Origin: an uncultured Clostridia bacterium
GTDB taxonomy: Bacteria > Bacillota > Clostridia > TANB77 > CAG-508
Length of the DNA: 64,000 nt
Direction: 5' to 3'
Assembly: GCA_934140005.1 (NCBI GenBank)
Contig: CAKPBB010000002.1
Span: forward strand, 1 to 64,000
Numbering within the stretch: position 1 is the stretch's first letter; every line of letters starts with the position of its first letter. Of this stretch, positions 8,701 to 16,898 are shown piece by piece. The notes below the pieces were generated by a model, which saw only the letters and a program-made list of their open reading frames with translations, searched no databases and was not told where the DNA came from. The position numbers and the translations under genes were made by a program.

Positions 8701-8896
8701 ATATCTTCAAAGCTTCTTCTATACCTTTCATTTCACTTACAAATGTACTATATTGTGCATTTGATATTATTCCATTTTCTCCAATTGTCGCATTTAAACT
8801 AACTCCTGCCAAAATTAACATTACAATTATTGTAATCACCAAGGCAATTAAAGTTATACCTTTCACATTTCTTATAAATTGCTTTTCTTGTTTCAT
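5780..8896 (-). CDS. Gene C: prepilin-like RCC1-repeat surface protein
   Basis: The start is the ATG at 8896, eight bases after AGGAGG; the in-frame GTG at 8902 is too close. The 1038-residue product has a basic N-terminus, G13 with ITLIALVITIIVML, and a hydrophobic helix, the pattern of prepilin-like proteins but with Ala in place of Glu5. Residues about 45-260 match gene A closely. From about 260 to the end there are degenerate RCC1-like blades (MWAWGSNTNNILGLS, LYASGYNTYGELGIG, LYTWGRNDGVALGD, LYVWGKNNRIGVGL, VYGTGSNLYGILGR). An exported beta-propeller is likely; ligand and role are unknown. The gene is behind the second invertible promoter segment, currently OFF. Confidence 0.87.
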   Translation of the reverse strand: MKQEKQFIRNVKGITLIALVITIIVMLILAGVSLNATIGENGIISNAQYSTFVSEMKGIEEALKIWQTARVLNDDDYEKKAPTDGLCTQNELQETERLIGEVGYYRIWSISDTKPTLDLTESNETFDSKYESEFVYYPAGVQDLYYLNNQSLGINKKKKYLIDAATGIIYSLKGIRLNGIQCYSLEMAKTVMEGYTDMPTFAELEVNSGKAAGDVSNKYKVDENGNYVLDENGNKIENSDYNPNGFQIIADFSNDNIYKLYNNGDLYAKGKKGLLLNSSTEETQKLNAYIWKNIEFSNEIPGASSGNIEVVSGCGTIYVIDSNREMWAWGSNTNNILGLSQEEQKSYTGRDVIKLSIPGSIYKVFPTEYATYVVVLNNGVYELYASGYNTYGELGIGSNVTTTNSFTKVEFSNPNKIKTVTCKGRDDHFSMILTEDGKVYFAGEKSQINYIFENENNSVNYITKYTEIFNGVYGEKFDSKIKEIINGMHYNTPTTYVLLENNELYLVQQGSMQNVIFKYEDEKTENGKVQNIWSSKGITIIKRINSTGENEFWMSVEGSTNDSFLHKATSWYTFYNMKEILADVDINNIKDIFLSTNIFILLNNGKVYCAGPTSGMGIGSSTTIDSTYYEFKELTNLPVIDKFIFSTNTTGWNKANIMLKSADGDYYVTRDATLMYQNFILQQSWKLIASNVKKINASANDSKLGYIDFNNDLWVLGNDARYLGLNISDNIEISNFVRLKDYLKDLDIYNSLSENIEDYYMATGAMFIKTNANDNNSIYVCTRKNENYSGLPKSNEASFIELSNYTVPIKLLENIELWSVSPCERFALTYDKKLYTWGRNDGVALGDSASSIPKLYTGNAIQLDKINKIFASRYQSYLIENAEENNQKFFYTGTDHVSGNTGTGTNPDTRVTWTEFNLEKFFDGENVSNVVSSDGICDYLLMTKKGNLYVWGKNNRIGVGLEDSTIQRTAKKVSNMKNIVQITAGNGFFIAIDKDGKVYGTGSNLYGILGRWIGVDRKTPNSRYKTAFDWVECPELEI

Positions 8897-9056
8897 TTGC
8901 ACTTCCTCCTATGTATATTTATTTAGAGAAAAGAACTTTTTCAAAAGCCCTTTTCCCTTAATCCATAAAACAAAATGCAAAGAATTGCTACTTTGTTTCC
9001 TTAAAAGAAAACCATTTCAAGAATTTAAATCGTAATTATTTCAGATATTTGCATAC

Positions 9057-9090
9057 AACAAAAATAACACTAATAAAATCTATTAGTGTT
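9057..9090 (-). terminator. Leader terminator of gene C
   Basis: Identical to the hairpin and T-run at 5436-5469, between the inversion site and gene C. Confidence 0.6.
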
Positions 9091-9098
9091 CCTAAGAA

Positions 9099-9131
9099 TT
9101 ATTTGCTTAATTTAATTACAAATTTCATCAT
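9099..9131 (-). CDS. Ten-codon leader minigene of gene C
   Basis: Identical to the gene B leader minigene (MMKFVIKLSK) with the same GAGGAAG ribosome site. Translation is inferred. Confidence 0.4.
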   Translation of the reverse strand: MMKFVIKLSK

Positions 9132-9166
9132 TAGACTTCCTCGTATATTTATTTTTATGGATTGTT

Positions 9167-9191
9167 ATCTTTAAGTTCCAAACTTAAAGAT
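9167..9191 (+). repeat. Left inversion site, locus C
   Basis: Arms ATCTTTAAG and CTTAAAGAT around the core TTCCAAA. The arms equal those of locus B; the core does not. Confidence 0.8.
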
Positions 9192-9274
9192 ATTAAATAT
9201 CATAGCAAACTATTCATATTAACATATTTTATATATTAGATATTATCTTAAAATAAAAAATATTTTTTAAACAG

Positions 9275-9303
9275 TTGACTTGTAACTATTCAAATGATAA
9301 AAT
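9275..9303 (+). promoter_or_regulatory. Promoter inside invertible segment C
   Basis: TTGACT (9275-9280) and TAAAAT (9298-9303) are 17 bp apart on the plus strand. Transcripts would begin just before the right site and run toward rqcH through its hairpin and T-run. Confidence 0.75.
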
Positions 9304-9320
9304 TTTTATAAAAGTAAGAA

Positions 9321-9345
9321 GTCTTTAAGTTTGGAACTTAAAGAT
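9321..9345 (-). repeat. Right inversion site, locus C
   Basis: Reverse complement of the left site with one outer mismatch (GTCTTTAAG arm). A T-run follows on the plus strand, so in RNA it could also act as a weak terminator. Confidence 0.78.
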
Positions 9346-9360
9346 TTTTTTATTGTTTTC

Positions 9361-9389
9361 TTGACTTTTGCTATTCAAGACTATATTAT
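9361..9389 (+). promoter_or_regulatory. Promoter of rqcH
   Basis: TTGACT (9361-9366) and TATTAT (9384-9389) with 17 bp between, outside the invertible segment. This gives rqcH its own promoter whatever the state of the switch. Confidence 0.6.
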
Positions 9390-9421
9390 TATTAGGTAAT
9401 TCCATTGAAAGGAGTGTATAT

Positions 9422-11116
9422 ATGGCATTTGATGGCTTTGTAACAAAGGCAATTATTACTGAATTAAATAACAATTTAATAGGTGCAAAAGTAAATAAAG
9501 TATTGCAACCAACTAAGAGTGAAATTATTTTAGAATTATATGTTAACGGAAAAAACTATTCACTTCTACTTTCTTGTGATTCAGAATTTTGTAGAATAGG
9601 TCTTACAAAATATTCAAAACCTAATCCTCAAAATGCTTTAAACTTTTGTATGTTACTTCGTAAATATCTTGTTGGTGGAAAAATTTTAGAAATTTCAAAC
9701 TATGATTTAGAAAGAACAGTTCAAATCAAATTTTCTTGCTATAATGAACTTAACGACTTAGTTACACGAAAATTATATATTGAAATAATGAGCAGACAAA
9801 GTAATATTGTTTTAACAAATGAAAATAATATTATTATAGATAGTATAAAACATTTTGATACAAGTACTCGTGAAATGTTACCTGCACATGAATATGAATT
9901 TGTTCCAATTGCAAAAAAAAGTTTTATTGAATTAGAAAACACTTCTGATTTTATTAATCTAATACCAGAAGATTCTATACTAAGCAAGTCTCTACCAAAT
10001 TTATTTATTGGTTTTAGTAAAACTTTTGTTAATCTATTGCTTCAAAGACTTAAGATAGATGATACAAATTTTTCACATACAGATCTAACAAATTTATATA
10101 ATACAATAAAAGAAATTATTTCTAATTTTGGAACAAATAAAATTTCAGCTATTAGATTTGGAAATGACTTTACTATTGCTAATACAGAAACAAGTGAAAT
10201 TTTACAAATAAATAATTTTATTGATGATTATTATTTCTTTAAAGAACAAAATACTCATTTTCAAACTGCAAAAAACAATTTATTACATATTGTTCTTGCA
10301 TCTTTGAAAAAAATAACAAAAAAATTAGAAAACATTAATCAAAAATTAAAAGAATGTAATGATATGGATAAATATAAATTATATGGTGAACTTCTTACAG
10401 CAAACTTATATAAAATAAATTCTTCATACAATTTATCAGAAATAGAGGTTGAAAATTATTACGATAATAATAATTTAATAAAAATTCCATTAGATAAAAG
10501 TGTATCTGTACATAAAAACATAGATAAATTTTTCAAAAAATACAATAAATTAAAAAATGCTTTAATTATTGTTTCAGAACAAAAGAAAGAAACAGAAAAA
10601 GAATTAGACTATATCGAAAGTATTGTATTTTCTTTGGAAAATGCTAAAAGCTTAAAAGATATCAATGAAATATATGAAGAAATTTCAGAAAATATTGTTA
10701 CTAAAAAGAATGTTTCTAATAAAAAACAAAATAATTTAAAAAAGAAGCAAAAAAATTCTTCTGAACATGAACTAACCTCTATTGAATTTGAAAATTATAC
10801 AATTTATATTGGAAAAAATAATATTCAAAATGATTATTTGCGTACAAAAGTTGCAAGTCCAAATGATATATGGTTTCATGCTCAAAAAATACATGGTTCT
10901 CATATCATACTTAAAAACTCTAAAAACTTGCCAATTGAGGATATTCCTGAAACAGTACTTTTTGAATGTGCAAAGCTTGCAAAAGAAAATTGTAAATCAG
11001 AATTAAGCTTAAATGTTCCAATAGATTATTGCTATGTTAAATATGTAAAAAAAGCACCAGGTGCAAAACCAGGTATGGTAATATATAGTAATTTTCAAAC
11101 TATTATAGTCAAATAA
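9422..11116 (+). CDS. rqcH: RqcH (NFACT/FbpA family ribosome quality-control factor)
   Basis: Starts at the ATG at 9422 after AAAGGAG, giving the family opening MAFDGFVTKAIITELN; an upstream in-frame TTG at 9368 has no ribosome site. The 564-residue protein has the NFACT-N domain (1-170), a helical middle with coiled coils (about 290-440), and the C-terminal NFACT-R domain with SPNDIWFHAQKIHGSHIIL. In Bacillus, RqcH binds stalled 50S subunits carrying peptidyl-tRNA and adds alanine tails. The same family was once named fibronectin-binding protein. A YlmH homologue, another factor of this pathway, is encoded at 43707-44501. The gene is divergent from gene C across the invertible segment. Confidence 0.92.
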   Translation: MAFDGFVTKAIITELNNNLIGAKVNKVLQPTKSEIILELYVNGKNYSLLLSCDSEFCRIGLTKYSKPNPQNALNFCMLLRKYLVGGKILEISNYDLERTVQIKFSCYNELNDLVTRKLYIEIMSRQSNIVLTNENNIIIDSIKHFDTSTREMLPAHEYEFVPIAKKSFIELENTSDFINLIPEDSILSKSLPNLFIGFSKTFVNLLLQRLKIDDTNFSHTDLTNLYNTIKEIISNFGTNKISAIRFGNDFTIANTETSEILQINNFIDDYYFFKEQNTHFQTAKNNLLHIVLASLKKITKKLENINQKLKECNDMDKYKLYGELLTANLYKINSSYNLSEIEVENYYDNNNLIKIPLDKSVSVHKNIDKFFKKYNKLKNALIIVSEQKKETEKELDYIESIVFSLENAKSLKDINEIYEEISENIVTKKNVSNKKQNNLKKKQKNSSEHELTSIEFENYTIYIGKNNIQNDYLRTKVASPNDIWFHAQKIHGSHIILKNSKNLPIEDIPETVLFECAKLAKENCKSELSLNVPIDYCYVKYVKKAPGAKPGMVIYSNFQTIIVK

Positions 11117-11125
11117 TTATATATG

Positions 11126-11161
11126 AAAAGGACAGTTTCAACATCAAGTTACTGTCCTTTT
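11126..11161. terminator. Bidirectional terminator between rqcH and ackA
   Basis: An 11-bp perfect stem (AAAAGGACAGT with ACTGTCCTTTT) between two convergent genes, with T-runs on both strands. Confidence 0.85.
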
Positions 11162-11193
11162 ATTTTATAAAATAGGAAATTGTTCTGCACTTC

Positions 11194-12393
11194 TTATTTA
11201 TTTCTCATAACTAGTTCATGTGTATCTCTTGCAATCATCAATTCCTCATTTGTTGGAATAACATAAACAGGAACCTTTGATTCAGATGTTGAAATACATT
11301 TTTCTTTACCTTTAACATGATTTTCTTCTTTATCCAAATCAATGCCAAGAACTTTTATATATTCACAAACTCTTTCTCTTGTTTCAAAACCATTTTCTCC
11401 AACTCCACCTGTAAATACAAGTGCATCTAATCCACCTAGAGTAACATAGTATTGTCCAATATATTGAGCTATTCTATATGCTTGACTATCTAAAGCTAAT
11501 ACTGAACGAGGATCATTCATTTTATATCCATCTTCAACATCTCTATAATCTGAAGAAACTCCAGAAACACCCCAAGCACCAGATTGTTTATTTAACATTT
11601 CCTCAACATCTTCTGGTTGTAAGTTTTCTTTTTTCATAATATATGGAATAATTGCAGGATCTATATCGCCACTTCTTGTAGCCATTGGTATACCTGCTAA
11701 TGGTGTTAATCCCATTGATGTATCTACTGAATTTCCTCTATCTATTGCACAAATTGAAGAACCTTGTCCAATATGGCAAGTAATTATTTTCATATCTTCA
11801 ATATTTCTATTCATTAGTTCTGCAACTCTATTAGCTACAAATCTATGTGAAGTTCCATGAAATCCATATTTTCTTATTTTGTAGCTTGTATAATATCTAT
11901 ATGGTATATGATAAATATAAGCTTTTGCAGGCATTGTTTGATGGAAAGCAGTATCAAATACTGCTACCATTGGTTTATTAGGTAAAACTTTTTGTGCAGC
12001 TCTTATACCTGCTAAACCTGCTGGATTATGAAGTGGAGCTAAATCTATACATTTTTCAATTTCTTTTATTACGTCTTCAGTAATAAATACAGATTCTCCA
12101 AATTTTTCTCCACCATGAACAATTCTATGTCCTACTGCTTCAATTTCGTCTAAACTACTTATTAAGTTGTTTTCTGGTTTTTGTAAAACTTCCAAAACGA
12201 ATTTAATTGCTTCATCATAATCTCTAGCGATTCTTAAAATTTCAGTTTTTTCTCCTCTTATATTTAATTTAAGAGTTGTTTTCATTCCACCAATTCGTTC
12301 AAAATTTCCCTTAACCAAACGCTCTTCATTTTCCATATCAATTAATTGAAATTTCAAAGATGAGCTTCCGCAATTTAATACTAATATTTTCAT
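11194..12393 (-). CDS. ackA: Acetate kinase (downstream copy)
   Basis: The 399-residue product carries the full acetate kinase pattern: MKILVLNCGSSSLKFQL at the start, GHRIVHGGE, FDTAFHQTMP, YGFHGTSHRFV, HIGQGSSI and FTGGVGENG. It interconverts acetyl phosphate plus ADP and acetate plus ATP. It follows a second full-length acetate kinase gene by 38 bp on the same strand, and both lie after pta, so all three are probably one transcript. The two kinases are clearly diverged, so this is an old duplication or a separate acquisition, not a recent tandem copy. A different acyl substrate, such as propionate, is possible but not shown by the sequence. Confidence 0.94.
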   Translation of the reverse strand: MKILVLNCGSSSLKFQLIDMENEERLVKGNFERIGGMKTTLKLNIRGEKTEILRIARDYDEAIKFVLEVLQKPENNLISSLDEIEAVGHRIVHGGEKFGESVFITEDVIKEIEKCIDLAPLHNPAGLAGIRAAQKVLPNKPMVAVFDTAFHQTMPAKAYIYHIPYRYYTSYKIRKYGFHGTSHRFVANRVAELMNRNIEDMKIITCHIGQGSSICAIDRGNSVDTSMGLTPLAGIPMATRSGDIDPAIIPYIMKKENLQPEDVEEMLNKQSGAWGVSGVSSDYRDVEDGYKMNDPRSVLALDSQAYRIAQYIGQYYVTLGGLDALVFTGGVGENGFETRERVCEYIKVLGIDLDKEENHVKGKEKCISTSESKVPVYVIPTNEELMIARDTHELVMRNK

Positions 12394-12431
12394 AAAGTTT
12401 TTTCCTTTCTTGATTTATTCGCAAGTTAAAC

Positions 12432-13640
12432 TTATGCTTTCATTCCTTCAACCAAAGTTTTTGTATCTCTTGCTATAACTAATTCCTCATTAGTTGGAAC
12501 AATATATACATTTATTTTAGAATCATCAGCAGAAATTTTTATTTCTTCTCCTCTGACATTGTTCTTTTCTAAATCTAATTTTACGCCCATCCACTCTAAA
12601 TTCTCACATATTTTCTTTCTAATATTTATTTGATTTTCACCAATTCCACCTGTAAATACTATTGTATCAATTCCTTTTAAAGAAACAGCATATTTAGCAA
12701 CATATTGAGCTATAGATTTTGTAAACATTTCAATAGCGATTTTAGCTTTTGGATATTTTTCTTCTTCATAAGAAGCTAATTCAATTTCTCTGAAATCTGG
12801 ATTTAAACCTGTAATTCCATATAAACCTGATTTTTTATTTAATAAATTGCTTGCTTCTTTAGTTGTTAGTCCTTCTCTATCCATTATTTCTAATACAACT
12901 GATGGATCTAAATCTCCTGAACGAGTAACCATAGGAAATCCTCCTAAAGGTGTTAATCCCATTGATGTATCTATTGATTTTCCCCCATCAACAGCTGCAA
13001 TACTAGCTCCTTGTCCTAAATGACATGTTACTATTTTTAAATCTTCTACTGGTTTGTTTTGTAATTCAGCAACTCTTCTTGAAACATATAAATGAGATGT
13101 TCCATGGAATCCATATTTTCTTATTTTGTATTTTTCATACATTTCATAAGGAATTGGATACAAATAATTTTCTTGTGGAATTGTTTGATGGAATGCTGTG
13201 TCAAATACTGCTACCATTGGCTTACCTGGCATTGCTTCTTGGCAAGCACGAATTCCTAAAATTCCAGCTGGATTATGAAGTGGCGCTAAAACAGCACATT
13301 CATTTATTTGATTTATTACTTCTTCTGTAATAATAACTGATTTATTAAATATTTCTCCACCATGAACTGTTCTGTGTCCAATAGCATCTACTTCATCTAA
13401 AGATTTTATAACACCATAATCTTTATGAAGTAATTGCTCTAACATAACTTCAATTGCCTCTGTATGATTCATTGTAGGCTTTTTAATAACATACTTTTCT
13501 CCATTTACTTTATGTGTTAAAAAAGCTTCTTCTTCTCCTATTCTTTCATAAGTTCCTTTTGCCATAACAGATTCATCTGTCATATCAATCAATTGATATT
13601 TTAAAGATGAGCTTCCACAATTTAATACTAAAATTTTCAT
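12432..13640 (-). CDS. ackA: Acetate kinase (upstream copy)
   Basis: The start is taken at the ATG at 13640 (GAGG nine bases upstream), giving MKILVLNCGSSSLKYQL; an ATG five codons earlier overlaps that ribosome site. The 402-residue protein has GHRTVHGGE, FDTAFHQTIP, YGFHGTSHLYV, HLGQGASIAAV and FTGGIGENQ, all expected in the ASKHA fold of acetate kinase. Together with Pta it makes ATP and acetate from acetyl-CoA. It lies 125 bp after pta and 38 bp before the second kinase. All key motifs are intact, so neither copy looks degenerate. Confidence 0.95.
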   Translation of the reverse strand: MKILVLNCGSSSLKYQLIDMTDESVMAKGTYERIGEEEAFLTHKVNGEKYVIKKPTMNHTEAIEVMLEQLLHKDYGVIKSLDEVDAIGHRTVHGGEIFNKSVIITEEVINQINECAVLAPLHNPAGILGIRACQEAMPGKPMVAVFDTAFHQTIPQENYLYPIPYEMYEKYKIRKYGFHGTSHLYVSRRVAELQNKPVEDLKIVTCHLGQGASIAAVDGGKSIDTSMGLTPLGGFPMVTRSGDLDPSVVLEIMDREGLTTKEASNLLNKKSGLYGITGLNPDFREIELASYEEEKYPKAKIAIEMFTKSIAQYVAKYAVSLKGIDTIVFTGGIGENQINIRKKICENLEWMGVKLDLEKNNVRGEEIKISADDSKINVYIVPTNEELVIARDTKTLVEGMKA

Positions 13641-13765
13641 TTTTATTATCCTCATATTTTTTATTTACAATCTTTTTAGTTTGAAATTACATTAAATAAA
13701 TGATTGCATAAGAAAATTATAATGTAACTTTATGAAATTATATACAATATATATTTAACAAATCA

Positions 13766-14830
<1,065 letters not shown>

Positions 14831-14888
14831 CTAAAGAGTTTGTTTTCAAATAATAATTACAAAATGTCTTACATTTAGTTTTTCAAAA

Positions 14889-15533
14889 TCACATTTGCTT
14901 TTTTAATTGACTATAATTACAAAATTCTTTTACTGGACATTTCTCACATTTTGGTTTTCTGGCATCACAAATTTCTCTTCCATGACATACTAATATATGA
15001 TTCACATCATAATAATATTCTTTCGGTATTACCTTTAATAGATCTTGCTCAATTTTTTCTGGTTCCTTTTTATTTGAAAACCCCATTCTATTAGATATCC
15101 TTTTAGCATGAGTATCTATTGCTATTCCTTGAGGATTATGAAAAGCCTCAAGCATAATAACATTTGCACTTTTTCTACCAATTCCAGGTAACTTCTGTAA
15201 CTCTTCCATTGTATTTGGAACTATTCCATTATATTTTTCTACTAAAACAATACTGCAAGCTTTCATATTTTTAGCTTTATTTTTGAAAAATCCACACGAA
15301 TGAATTAAATTTTCTAAATCTGAAATCTCTGCTTTAGCCATTTTTTCTGGTGTTCCATATTTTTCAAACACATAAGGAGTAACTTTATTTACTCTTTCAT
15401 CAGTACACTGTGCAGATAGCATAACTGCAATTGCCATCTCAAAAGGTGTTTTAAAGTCTAAACTACAAGTTGCATCTTTATAATATTCTTTTAATATTTT
15501 TATTATTTGTTTTGCATCTTTTTTTGTCTTCAT
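14889..15533 (-). CDS. nth: Endonuclease III
   Basis: A 214-residue DNA glycosylase/AP lyase that removes oxidised pyrimidines in base-excision repair. The helix-hairpin-helix LPGIGRKSANVIM carries the catalytic lysine, and IAIDTHAKRISNRMG carries the catalytic aspartate. The C-terminal Cys-X6-Cys-X2-Cys-X5-Cys cluster (CDARKPKCEKCPVKEFC) binds the 4Fe-4S centre. The length is normal. It is on the same strand as pta but pta has its own promoter. Confidence 0.95.
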   Translation of the reverse strand: MKTKKDAKQIIKILKEYYKDATCSLDFKTPFEMAIAVMLSAQCTDERVNKVTPYVFEKYGTPEKMAKAEISDLENLIHSCGFFKNKAKNMKACSIVLVEKYNGIVPNTMEELQKLPGIGRKSANVIMLEAFHNPQGIAIDTHAKRISNRMGFSNKKEPEKIEQDLLKVIPKEYYYDVNHILVCHGREICDARKPKCEKCPVKEFCNYSQLKKQM

Positions 15534-15584
15534 TATTGTTTTGTCCTTCTCTAGTTAAATTTACATTTCTCTCTTTATTAGAAA

Positions 15585-15612
15585 AGGAAAGCTACTTTGT
15601 AACTTTCCTCTT
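15585..15612 (-). terminator. Terminator after the bactofilin-like gene
   Basis: AGGAAAG pairs with CTTTCCT around a middle that also folds (GTTAC against GTAGC); a short TTTTCT run follows on the minus strand. Confidence 0.55.
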
Positions 15613-15638
15613 ATGTTTAATATATTATTTAGCTTTAA

Positions 15639-16868
15639 TTATTTATTTTCATCATCTTTTTTATCATCTGAAGTAATTACATCTTTTTTATCGTCATCTA
15701 TTTTTATTGGTTCACTTTCTACAGTAGTTTTTTCTCCAACAATAACATTTGAATTATCTTCTTTTTTATTTGTCTTAAAGAATATAGTTCTTACTATAAC
15801 ACCTAAACCAATTAAAAATACTACAAAGCTAATTGCCCAACCAATTGCTGGTATTTTTCCTAACATCCAAATGACCAAAGCTGTTCCAAGAGTCATTCCC
15901 CATAGTCCTAATTTTGATTTAGCTTTATTTCCAAATAACATTTCTGTAATTGAAAATACTGCAACTGAAGTAGCCAAGAATAATACTATTGCATAAATAG
16001 CAAATAATAATACTCCTAAACCTGCACCAATTACTGTAAATAAGAGTACAAAAGCAATAATCGGAACTAATATTAAAGCTAAAGCGCCATTTCCCAATGA
16101 TTTAGCAATATTTTTTCCTGTTTTCGTTTCTTTATTAACTTTTGAAAATTTATTAGTAAATAATATTATAAATCCACTAATAACGGCAACCTTAAATATA
16201 AAGCTTACTGCTGACATTAAAATTGACATTCCTTTAAAAGATTGCACAGCTTCAACTTTTTCTTCTTCTGCTGGAGTATATTCGACATTTCCTATACTTG
16301 CTGTTTCTGGAATACTAATTTCTTTATCTGCTGTGTAACTTAAAATACCATCAATTTCAAGTTCTGTTCCTAAAGAAATTGTATCTACAATTGCATAAAC
16401 ATCATTTCCAATACTTCCATTTAATTCAATTGTATTAGCACTAATTCTAGCACTTCTAGAAATTGAAGTATGCTCATTAAAATCAATATCCTGTGCAATC
16501 ATATATACATCATCTACATGTGAACCAAATTCAACATCTTGAGCAATAGCAAAAATTGAACCAGCAATATCTGAGTTAATAATATTTAATGTTTTAGCTA
16601 TAACAAATACATTTCCAAAAATTTCAGCATTACTTATTGTTACTGTATCTCCTATAACAAACACATTTCCATTTATATTGTTAGCAATAACAATATCTTT
16701 ATCAATTTTGTATAAATCACTTGATTCATAAGCTTTTTCATAATCTGAATAATCTACTAAATCTGAATTATCATATAGAGTGTTAGTTTCTGTTGCAAAT
16801 GAAAAAGTTGCAAACATTATACTAAACACAAGTATTGCTAAAAAGATTTTTTTTACTATTTTTTTCAT
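15639..16868 (-). CDS. Exported bactofilin-like protein with C-terminal membrane domain
   Basis: The 409-residue protein starts with a signal peptide (KKIFLAILVFSIMFATFSFA, residues about 5-26). Residues about 55-195 are short beta-repeats in which hydrophobic residues alternate (NGNVFVIGDTVTIS, FGNVFVIAKTLNI, GSIFAIAQDVEFG, GNDVYAIVDTISLG), the look of a bactofilin or polymer-forming right-handed beta-helix. Four or five membrane segments follow (about 210-345) and then a charged tail. Family naming is by repeat appearance; the predicted extracytoplasmic position of the repeats differs from cytosolic bactofilins. A role in envelope structure or stress sensing is possible but unproven. Confidence 0.7.
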   Translation of the reverse strand: MKKIVKKIFLAILVFSIMFATFSFATETNTLYDNSDLVDYSDYEKAYESSDLYKIDKDIVIANNINGNVFVIGDTVTISNAEIFGNVFVIAKTLNIINSDIAGSIFAIAQDVEFGSHVDDVYMIAQDIDFNEHTSISRSARISANTIELNGSIGNDVYAIVDTISLGTELEIDGILSYTADKEISIPETASIGNVEYTPAEEEKVEAVQSFKGMSILMSAVSFIFKVAVISGFIILFTNKFSKVNKETKTGKNIAKSLGNGALALILVPIIAFVLLFTVIGAGLGVLLFAIYAIVLFLATSVAVFSITEMLFGNKAKSKLGLWGMTLGTALVIWMLGKIPAIGWAISFVVFLIGLGVIVRTIFFKTNKKEDNSNVIVGEKTTVESEPIKIDDDKKDVITSDDKKDDENK

Positions 16869-16898
16869 AACAATCCCCTTTCAATTTATAATAAAATA

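Larger units (their letters stand above)
8962..9175. repeat. Leader repeat, copy 2 (identical to 5341-5554)
   Basis: Same 214-bp leader as before gene B, shifted by 3621 bp. Nearer the start codon the copies differ slightly: the arm of the AGAAAAG hairpin changes from gene B to gene C. Confidence 0.9.
9167..9345. promoter_or_regulatory. Invertible promoter segment of gene C (OFF orientation)
   Basis: Inverted repeats at 9167-9191 and 9321-9345 match at 24 of 25 positions. They have the same 9-bp arms as locus B but a different core, TTCCAAA on the left and its reverse complement TTTGGAA on the right. The 129 bp between them carries TTGACT-N17-TAAAAT reading rightward, away from gene C. Inversion would put the -10 about 19 bp before the left site, driving gene C. 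As it stands the promoter points at rqcH. Confidence 0.8.
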
